Origin: Bacteroidales bacterium
Lineage (GTDB): Bacteria; Bacteroidota; Bacteroidia; Bacteroidales; UBA932
Direction: 5' to 3'
NCBI GenBank assembly: GCA_024683255.1
Contig: JAIKYL010000044.1
Span: forward strand, 1-5,194
Length of the DNA stretch: 5,194 nt
Below are positions 1 through 4,444 of the stretch, piece by piece (the first letter of the stretch is position 1; each line of letters opens with the position of its first letter). Position numbers and translations under genes: made by a program. The notes beneath the pieces were generated by a model, which was not told where the DNA came from, searched no databases, and saw only the letters and a program-made list of their open reading frames with translations.

Positions 1-137
1 AGGTAATGGCGCTGGAACTCCGGCTGGATGGTGAGGCGCCCCGAGAGACCGTACAGGCCCTTGCCTTCATATTCGTTATACTGGAATCCCTTGCAGATGT
101 CGCCAATGCTCCAGTCGGTTACAAGTTGTGCTATCAT
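1..137 (-). CDS. DUF262 (GmrSD-type) protein, N-terminal fragment, cut by window edge
   Basis: Only the first 45 codons are present; the gene continues beyond position 1. I translated it by hand from the ATG at 137-135. It begins MIAQLVTDWSIGDICKGF and then reads GRLTIQPEFQRHY at residues 33-45. The pattern of a short 'IGDIxxG' lead-in followed by 'I-x-PEFQR-x-Y' is what I know from the start of DUF262 domains, where the conserved QR pair belongs to the nucleotide-binding/hydrolysis motif of GmrSD- and BrxU-like restriction factors. The start lies 4 nt after the stop codon of the methyltransferase gene on the same strand, so the two are almost certainly co-transcribed and perhaps translationally coupled. 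The inferred role is the effector or nuclease partner of that methyltransferase. The C-terminal domain (HNH/DUF1524 or other) is outside the window, so the nuclease activity cannot be confirmed. Confidence 0.7.
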   Translation of the reverse strand, partial: MIAQLVTDWSIGDICKGFQYNEYEGKGLYGLSGRLTIQPEFQRHY

Positions 138-141
138 GGTG

Positions 142-1245
142 CTATTGTTTTTTGCGGATGAAAAAACGTTTATATACTTTTTGCCCCTCTATTGTAGCTT
201 GCGAGATTCCGGAAAATGCATTCCATAGACCGTTTGAGAATCCTCTCCCTTCAGATTCTGTGGCTCCGATTATCTCAAATTGCTCGGGGCAATACTTGTC
301 CAAAAACGAAATAGGAACCCCCATTACACCATCATAATCATCTGGAATGGCATCTGTAAACGGGACTTCTATCGCTTCATAATTATCATACTTCCTATAT
401 CCTTTCTCTTTGATATCAGCGTGTTTACTAAATCTCAAGTTGTCTTTCATGGACATCAGGCGCAATGGTTCGTGTCTTCGACCATGCTCCATATTGGTAA
501 ACCAGCCCGTGCCAGCAACGCTGATATATTTCTTACCCTTTTCATCAATATATAATTCTGTCCCTATCATAGGATAACTATCCGGTACCAGAAAGGTCAT
601 ATTCTTTCCTCCATCACGTCGATTAAACCGTGTTCCTGTCCATAGCCGATTGGCCTTAATCAATGGAAAGACTTCTTTGTATGTAACACAGTTTACATTA
701 CCGATAATTAAAAACAGTTTCCCGGCTTCCATAATCCATCCCAGAAATTCCCGGAACAGTGAGAAGGGCGGATTGGTTACAATGATATCGGCCTGGTCGC
801 GGAGTGCACAGACCTCATGACTGCGGAAGTCACCGTCGCCTTCCAGATAGTGCCACTCCAGGTCGTCGATATCGATACGGCCGCTGCCGTTGGTATCGCG
901 CGTGAGCTCAAAGATCTTTCCTTTGATGCGGGTTTTATCTACATCAAACAGAGGACTTTCTGTCTCGAAGAGGGTGGGCTCGTAATCTTTGTACTTCTTG
1001 CTCTCTACCGCGTACGAGGTGCTAATCAGGCGTTTAAGGCCCAGTCGCTCGAAGTTCTGGGCAAAGAAGCGGGTGAAATTGGACCACTCAGGGTCATCAC
1101 AAGGCAGGAGAACTGTCTTGTCACGGAAGGTGTCCGGGTTATACTCCAAGTATGCATTCACTTCCTTCTGGATATCGGCATACTGGGTGTAAAACTCGTC
1201 ATTCTTGGCAGCCTTCGGGGCGCCAAGATTCGTGTTGTTGGCCAT
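142..1245 (-). CDS. EcoRI-family adenine-specific DNA methyltransferase
   Basis: This 367-residue protein transfers a methyl group from S-adenosylmethionine to adenine N6 in a DNA target, normally protecting the host DNA in a restriction-modification setting. Visible hallmarks are the AKNDEFYTQ block at residues 13-21, typical of the start of EcoRI-type methylases; the LLPCDDPEWSNF stretch at 46-57, in the place of the SAM-binding region; and the catalytic NPPF motif at 158-161, preceded by ADIIVT. NVNCVTYKEVFP (183-194) and GTRFNRRDGGKNMTFLVP (204-221) also fit the family, and the length is near normal. The target sequence cannot be read from the protein. The gene starts about 50 nt beyond the terminator of the upstream ncRNA on the same strand; I found no convincing promoter of its own, only a weak -33-like TTTG in the T-tract, so read-through is possible. 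A DUF262 gene follows after 4 nt. The 3' half is clearly more AT-rich than the 5' half. Family call is secure; restriction pairing is inferred. Confidence 0.93.
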   Translation of the reverse strand: MANNTNLGAPKAAKNDEFYTQYADIQKEVNAYLEYNPDTFRDKTVLLPCDDPEWSNFTRFFAQNFERLGLKRLISTSYAVESKKYKDYEPTLFETESPLFDVDKTRIKGKIFELTRDTNGSGRIDIDDLEWHYLEGDGDFRSHEVCALRDQADIIVTNPPFSLFREFLGWIMEAGKLFLIIGNVNCVTYKEVFPLIKANRLWTGTRFNRRDGGKNMTFLVPDSYPMIGTELYIDEKGKKYISVAGTGWFTNMEHGRRHEPLRLMSMKDNLRFSKHADIKEKGYRKYDNYEAIEVPFTDAIPDDYDGVMGVPISFLDKYCPEQFEIIGATESEGRGFSNGLWNAFSGISQATIEGQKVYKRFFIRKKQ

Positions 1246-1297
1246 AAGCTGCGCTCTTACGGCACTTGCGACTTATCACGGGCGGGCAATAGGGCAC

Positions 1298-1329
1298 AAA
1301 AAAGGCATGGACCTTCGCAAATCCATGCC
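1298..1329 (-). terminator. Intrinsic terminator of the small RNA
   Basis: A perfect 8-bp inverted repeat (1304-1311 GGCATGGA with 1322-1329 TCCATGCC, 10-nt loop) is followed on the minus strand by six T (1303 to 1298). The plus strand has no T-tract after the hairpin, so it acts on minus-strand transcription only. Its upstream arm shares three bases with the outermost GCCCC/GGGGC closing stem of the RNA rod, so the two helices compete at that point. It separates the RNA from the methyltransferase gene that begins at 1245. Confidence 0.8.
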
Positions 1330-1450
1330 CCAAGGCCCTAGGAAGCCCGCAACACTAGATAAGTCCAGTCCACGCCAAAGCGCAGACATTCACTGACTTA
1401 TCCGGTGTGTTGCATCGAAATTTCCTAGGTTTCTGGGGCAACCGAATAAA
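1298..1450 (-). ncRNA. Rod-shaped structured small RNA, 6S RNA-like candidate
   Basis: The minus strand folds into one long interrupted hairpin: 1435-1439 with 1327-1331 (5 bp), 1422-1429 with 1337-1344 (8 bp), 1407-1413 with 1349-1355 (7 bp), 1395-1402 with 1358-1365 (8 bp), and an apical stem 1380-1387 with 1368-1375 closing a TTTG loop. The apical stem contains two pairs that are G-U on the minus strand but A/C mismatches on the plus strand, which fixes the transcribed strand. An intrinsic terminator ends it at about 1298. An asymmetric internal loop (1414-1421 opposite 1345-1348) lies mid-rod, as in 6S RNA, where the central bubble mimics an open promoter and sequesters RNA polymerase. 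The 5' end is uncertain: a weak TAGCATTTG (1462-1454) would start it near 1450, while a better TAGCTTTG (1511-1504, with TTTG at 1537-1534, spacing 22 nt) would start it near 1500. The 6S assignment rests on shape only; another Bacteroidales structured RNA family, such as Bacteroidales-1, is possible. Confidence 0.6.
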
Positions 1451-1503
1451 TAGCAAATGCTATGATAATATGTAACAACACCCCAAAAGGGGGATTGCAA
1501 GAG

Positions 1504-1537
1504 CAAAGCTACAAAAAACTTTTGGATTTCCCGCAAA
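1504..1537 (-). promoter_or_regulatory. Candidate Bacteroidota promoter for the small RNA
   Basis: On the minus strand a TTTG (1537-1534) is followed after 22 nt by TAGCTTTG (1511-1504), a perfect match to the Bacteroidota -7 consensus TAnnTTTG. The spacing is about 3 nt longer than the usual 19. It would start transcription near 1500, giving a leader of about 50 nt before the rod. A weaker alternative lies nearer the rod at 1487-1454. Only one of them need be used. Confidence 0.4.
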
Positions 1538-1581
1538 AAACGTTCAATCAATCCGATAGATATGAATAAACCATCTTATAT

Positions 1582-1619
1582 ATAAATCGGCAATAATTGT
1601 TTGGATATTGCCGATTTAT
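1582..1619. promoter_or_regulatory. 14-bp perfect palindromic operator on the toxin-antitoxin promoter
   Basis: ATAAATCGGCAATA at 1582-1595 is repeated as its exact reverse complement at 1606-1619, with a 10-nt spacer. The spacer contains most of the -33 TTTG (1600-1603), and the right half-site fills the region between the -33 and -7 boxes, so a protein bound here would block RNA polymerase. The repeat lies upstream of the predicted transcription start, so it is more likely a DNA operator than an RNA hairpin. The obvious candidate ligand is the winged-helix domain of the downstream antitoxin; AbiEi antitoxins are known to repress their operons through inverted repeats. Confidence 0.75.
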
Positions 1620-1630
1620 TATTATATTTG
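1600..1630 (+). promoter_or_regulatory. Canonical Bacteroidota promoter of the HTH-MNT/HepT operon
   Basis: TTTG at 1600-1603, a 19-nt spacer, and TATATTTG at 1623-1630 match the Bacteroidota sigma-ABfr consensus (-33 TTTG, -7 TAnnTTTG) exactly. Transcription should begin near 1634, giving a leader of about 15 nt before the ATG at 1649. This placement rules out the TTG at 1601 as the start codon of the downstream gene, because that codon is inside the -33 element. Confidence 0.8.
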
Positions 1631-1648
1631 CGGAAAGATGCTTTGAAT

Positions 1649-2599
1649 ATGAGACCGGCGCGGAATAAAGAAAGGGTGGAGGAACTCCTCTTGGAGGGGA
1701 GGGAACTAACTACTGCAGATTTCTTCGCGGTTTGCGAAGGTATGCCTGCTCCAACCGTGTATGCGCGGATTCGTGCCCTGCAGAAGTCCGGACGTTTATC
1801 TAAAATCGGACGCGGCAAGTTTATACCGGTTCATAAGCCCAAATATATGCCGGAAGTAACTCCTTGGATGCTGGAGGTTAGTCATTTACTGGTAGATGGA
1901 TGTGAAGGTGTTAACTGTTGCATCATTCAAAAGGGCCCAAATCTATATGTGGAGGCGGCCAGAACTGACCTTACTGTCTTGGAGCAATGTCTAAGGGAAA
2001 AATACCAGAAGGTAATACGGAAGCAAGATGCAGACCGCTTTCCAGCGGCTTTGGAGGGATATATTGTAATTAGCCATCTGGTTTCAGATGCACCGGTTCT
2101 CAATGTCTCGGAAGAAATGACGGTTCCATCCATTGAAAAGGATTTGGTAGATAAACTCCTGCAGGAAAAAGGCAGGCCGATAGAGCGTCTAAGTGATTTC
2201 CAAAAACAGATGGAGGTATATCCGGTCAATATCAATCGGCTCAAACGATATGCCGCCAGAAGGGGTTTGTCAGAAGAGTTGTCGACACAATTGTCCTCTT
2301 TGGATGTGTCCAGGATGGAAATGTTCTCTCAGGTGCAAAACTATCTGGCAGGAAAACCCATCTCCAAAGCGTGGGTGTTTGGCTCTTTTGCAAGAGGAGA
2401 AGAAACGCCGGAGAGCGACTTGGACTTATTGGTAGATTATCTTCCGGATGCCAAGGTCTCTTTGTTTGATATTGTCCGTTATAAACTGGACATGGAAAGC
2501 TTAATCCATCGGCAAGTGGACTTGGTAACTAATGGAACGTTAAGACCATTTGCCCTCCCGTCGGCAGAAAGAGACAAGTACTTGATTTATGAGAGATAA
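1649..2599 (+). CDS. Antitoxin: AbiEi/DUF6577-like winged-helix regulator fused to MNT nucleotidyltransferase
   Basis: This 316-residue protein appears to join two jobs. Residues about 6-60 form a winged-helix DNA-binding domain (LTTADFF, then TVYARIRALQKSGRLSKIGRGKFIP, with a wing-like GRGKF). Residues about 65-215 resemble the AbiEi/DUF6577 body, ending in a LVSDAP...VPSIEKDLVDKLL...YPVNINRLKRYAARR pattern. Residues about 220-316 are a minimal nucleotidyltransferase (MNT) domain with the GSX10D signature: G245-S246, D257 and D259 in GSFARGE...SDLDLLVD, plus a third acidic residue, D291, in QVDLVT. MntA-type proteins transfer AMP to a tyrosine of the HEPN toxin and so silence it. The gene overlaps the HEPN toxin gene by 11 bp. 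I chose ATG 1649 because the open frame's earlier TTG (1601) lies inside the promoter. The upstream palindrome suggests autorepression by the winged-helix part. An alternative reading is a type IV-like AbiE variant in which the NTase is not the antitoxin, but the HepT partner makes this less likely. Confidence 0.85.
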   Translation: MRPARNKERVEELLLEGRELTTADFFAVCEGMPAPTVYARIRALQKSGRLSKIGRGKFIPVHKPKYMPEVTPWMLEVSHLLVDGCEGVNCCIIQKGPNLYVEAARTDLTVLEQCLREKYQKVIRKQDADRFPAALEGYIVISHLVSDAPVLNVSEEMTVPSIEKDLVDKLLQEKGRPIERLSDFQKQMEVYPVNINRLKRYAARRGLSEELSTQLSSLDVSRMEMFSQVQNYLAGKPISKAWVFGSFARGEETPESDLDLLVDYLPDAKVSLFDIVRYKLDMESLIHRQVDLVTNGTLRPFALPSAERDKYLIYER

Positions 2600-2930
2600 G
2601 GTGAACGATGCGGCCAGATTGGAACTGATGCTGGAAGCCATTGGCAATATAGAGGAGTTCATGCAGGGCGTGGATACGTGTCAAGCATTTGTCTCCAATA
2701 AGCTCTTGTGTCATGCTGTTATCTACAATTTGCAGTGCATAGGGGAGGGGGCGTATAAACTGTCAAGGGAATACACAAATACCCATCCGGAGATAGATTG
2801 GGAGGCCATTGAAGGATTACGACATATCCTTGTCCATGATTACTATACTGTTGACATGGCAACGGTATGGGCAATCATGGAAAGTGATCTCCCCTTACTA
2901 AAGTGTTATTTGTTAAAACAGAGCGCTTAA
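2589..2930 (+). CDS. hepT: HepT-like HEPN (DUF86) ribonuclease toxin
   Basis: This 113-residue, largely helical protein matches the HepT/DUF86 family in size and layout. The catalytic HEPN signature RX4HXY is intact: R78, H83 and Y85 within LRHILVHDYY. Upstream, NLQCIGEGAYKLS (47-59) matches the conserved central helix of the family. HepT toxins act as RNases in the cytoplasm; in characterised MntA/HepT pairs the partner adds AMP to the tyrosine of this motif, here predicted to be Y85. The ATG overlaps the 3' end of the antitoxin gene by 11 bp, indicating translational coupling so that toxin is made only after antitoxin. Its stop codon interlocks with that of the convergent peptidase gene, leaving no room for a separate terminator. 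No truncation or loss of key residues is seen. The toxin identity is from motif and context, not from experiment. Confidence 0.9.
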   Translation: MRDKVNDAARLELMLEAIGNIEEFMQGVDTCQAFVSNKLLCHAVIYNLQCIGEGAYKLSREYTNTHPEIDWEAIEGLRHILVHDYYTVDMATVWAIMESDLPLLKCYLLKQSA

Positions 2931-3994
2931 TCCTTAAACAGGCCCTGAGGGAGGGCGTGGCGGTTGAGGAAGATGTAGGTGGTGTTGAGGGCCATGTAGT
3001 CCCGGGACATGTACCAGATGCCTTTGTAAGGGCCGCTTTCGCCCCAGGAATTCTTAACCAAGTAGAAGGGCTTTCCGTTTTCGTCTATGGCTTTGCCGTA
3101 GATGAGCATCACGTGGTCATAGGTGAAGCGCCAGTCGTCCCACTGTTCCTGCCGTAGTTCCTGGGTGGGGACAACACCTTCCGGCAGCATGGCTGTGGCG
3201 GTGGCACGGTTGAAGTCTCCGGAAACGTCTCCGCCCCAGGCTACCGTATAGCCGGCATCCAGGGCCTGGTCCAGGATGTCCATTAGCTGGCCGATGGGAA
3301 TGTTGTAGCTGGGCTTGAGCCGCCATTTGTAGGGGGCTTCAATGACAAACCATTGGTCGAACGGATGGTGCGTGTAACTGGTAAGGCTCACATAGTCGTC
3401 CAGGTTCAGGCCAAGGCTTTGGGCAAAGGACTTGGGCGTATAGGGTTTTCCCTCATACACAAACGATTCCGGGCATTTGCCAACATAACTTTCGATAAGT
3501 GCCAGAACGCTGTCCCGCCAGTGGGGGAGCGGCTCCTTGGCGTCCTCCCGGACAATGCTCTTTACCCGCTTTTCCAGCTCCGGGAAGAATACCTTGAAAT
3601 TGGCCAGGGAGTCTCCCGTGAGCGAACCGGGGGCGGGCATGGCTTCTTCCGGGCAGATGCCATGGTTGCGGATTACGTCAATTACGTCGTCGCAGGAACC
3701 GCCTTCTGATATCTGGCTATAGCCGTGCATGCGCACATAGTGGGTGGCGCAGTCCATGTAGTCCTTGTTCACCACGAACATCTCGCACAGGTTATAGGTC
3801 TTTCCCGTCTGGCGGAGAATCTCCGCCTCCAGGAAGCCCAGTGTGGCAAAATCCCAGCAGGTGCCGCTGCGGTATTGGTTTTTAACACTGGTAATGGGGA
3901 TTTCCTTCACCGTCCGGAAGGTCTTTCCGTCCTGTGCCCATGCCATGGCGGCAAGGAGCAAAAGGCTTGCAATTAGGGATAATTTCAGTTTCAT
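2927..3994 (-). CDS. Exported papain-fold C1 peptidase (PepC/bleomycin hydrolase-like)
   Basis: A 355-residue cysteine peptidase. From the ATG at 3994 it begins with a clear signal peptide: MKLK, a leucine/alanine-rich core, and an AWA|Q cleavage site after residue 20. The catalytic set of clan CA is complete: Q40 (oxyanion hole) and C46 in NQYRSGTCWDFA, H294 in YDHVMLIYG, and N315 in KNSWGESG. The SGTCW...DHVM...NSWG layout is that of C1B aminopeptidases (PepC/BLMH), but those are usually cytosolic and near 450 residues, so this is a shorter, secreted (periplasmic or surface) version. It probably trims peptides outside the cytoplasm; the substrate is unknown. An in-frame TTG two codons upstream (4000) exists, but the signal peptide favours the ATG. 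RidA is divergent. Its 3' end overlaps the HepT gene by 4 nt, and its GC content is much higher than that of the toxin-antitoxin genes. Confidence 0.88.
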   Translation of the reverse strand: MKLKLSLIASLLLLAAMAWAQDGKTFRTVKEIPITSVKNQYRSGTCWDFATLGFLEAEILRQTGKTYNLCEMFVVNKDYMDCATHYVRMHGYSQISEGGSCDDVIDVIRNHGICPEEAMPAPGSLTGDSLANFKVFFPELEKRVKSIVREDAKEPLPHWRDSVLALIESYVGKCPESFVYEGKPYTPKSFAQSLGLNLDDYVSLTSYTHHPFDQWFVIEAPYKWRLKPSYNIPIGQLMDILDQALDAGYTVAWGGDVSGDFNRATATAMLPEGVVPTQELRQEQWDDWRFTYDHVMLIYGKAIDENGKPFYLVKNSWGESGPYKGIWYMSRDYMALNTTYIFLNRHALPQGLFKD

Positions 3995-3997
3995 ATG

Positions 3998-4005
3998 CAA
4001 ACTTA
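3998..4005 (-). promoter_or_regulatory. -7 box for the peptidase gene, possibly leaderless start
   Basis: TAAGTTTG on the minus strand matches TAnnTTTG perfectly and ends only 3 nt before the ATG at 3994. If transcription starts 4 nt after the box, as expected, the first transcribed base would be the A of the start codon. No TTTG is present at the -33 distance, so the box may be fortuitous. Confidence 0.3.
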
Positions 4006-4028
4006 CATAAAAAACCGCGATTTTTCCT

Positions 4029-4036
4029 TATGTTTG
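4029..4036 (+). promoter_or_regulatory. -7 box for the RidA gene
   Basis: TATGTTTG is a perfect TAnnTTTG match, placing the transcription start near 4040 and giving a leader of about 24 nt before the ATG at 4064. No recognisable -33 TTTG lies 19-21 nt upstream. The box sits in the 69-nt divergent region shared with the peptidase gene. Confidence 0.45.
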
Positions 4037-4063
4037 TACAGTAAACACCACACATTGTAGTAT

Positions 4064-4441
4064 ATGAAACCTATCAGCACAGACAAAGCACCGGCCGCCA
4101 TCGGCCCGTACAGCCAGGCCATCAACAGTGGCGCCGGCCTTGTTTTCCTCTCCGGACAGCTTCCCATAGACCCTGCCACCGGCGCTTTCCCGGAAGGAGG
4201 CGTCAAGGAGCAGACCCGCCAGTCCATTCTGAATGCCAAATCCATTCTGGAAGCGGCCGGTCTGGGGCTTTCCCATGTTGTAAAGACAACGGTTTTTCTG
4301 GCCGATATGGGGGACTTTTCTGCAATGAATGAGGTCTATGCCCAATTCTTCACCCTGCCCTTCCCGGCCCGGAGCGCCGTGGCGGTCAAGACCCTCCCAA
4401 AAGGCGCCCTTGTGGAGATAGAGTGTATTGCTGCCAGGTAA
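4064..4441 (+). CDS. ridA: RidA/YjgF enamine/imine deaminase
   Basis: This 125-residue protein has the full length of the RidA (Rid/YER057c/UK114) family. Members form trimers in the cytoplasm and hydrolyse reactive 2-aminoacrylate and related imines, released by PLP enzymes such as threonine/serine dehydratase, to the keto acid and ammonia. Hallmarks seen: APAAIGPYSQAI at 9-20, LSGQLPIDPATG at 29-40, the middle NA..IL.AAG.GLSHVVKTTVFLADMGDF segment, the catalytic arginine R103 in PARSAVAV, and E120 in the C-terminal VEIECIAA. Where enteric RidA has Cys after RS (the C107 position), this one has alanine, a variation not expected to abolish activity. It stands alone, divergent from the peptidase and with its stop 3 nt from the convergent transglycosylase stop. 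No functional link to the neighbours is apparent. Confidence 0.96.
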   Translation: MKPISTDKAPAAIGPYSQAINSGAGLVFLSGQLPIDPATGAFPEGGVKEQTRQSILNAKSILEAAGLGLSHVVKTTVFLADMGDFSAMNEVYAQFFTLPFPARSAVAVKTLPKGALVEIECIAAR

Positions 4442-4444
4442 TCT

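Larger units (their letters stand above)
1246..1648. other. Gene-free stretch between divergent defence operons
   Basis: No credible protein-coding gene was found here. In order it holds about 50 nt of methyltransferase leader, the minus-strand terminator and structured RNA, an AT-rich segment with candidate RNA promoters, then the palindrome and promoter of the toxin-antitoxin operon. A small CCCC-AAAA-GGGG hairpin at 1481-1492 lacks a following T-tract and has no assigned role. The open frames crossing the region are antisense to genes or overlap the RNA. Confidence 0.6.

Noticed and set aside
817..1341. 174-codon plus-strand open frame
   Set aside because: It is antisense to the well-supported methyltransferase gene and runs into the structured RNA; no recognisable domain.
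1327..1439. Long imperfect palindrome as an integron attC site
   Set aside because: A single copy, without a cassette array or integrase and without clear paired core sites; the wobble pairs and terminator fit an RNA gene better.
1298..1450. SRP 4.5S RNA, tmRNA or RNase P RNA
   Set aside because: No GGAA-type SRP apical motif, no tRNA-like ends or tag reading frame, and far too short for RNase P RNA.
1481..1492. CCCC-AAAA-GGGG hairpin as a terminator
   Set aside because: Only a 4-bp stem and no T-tract on either strand.
1731..1745. TTTGCGAAGG shared with the minus-strand RNA terminator loop, as a possible attachment-site repeat
   Set aside because: A 10-base match is expected by chance in a window of this size, and it lies inside the regulator's coding sequence.
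3353..3976. Two plus-strand open frames of 118 and 83 codons
   Set aside because: Both are antisense to the peptidase, whose catalytic residues and signal peptide fix the coding strand.
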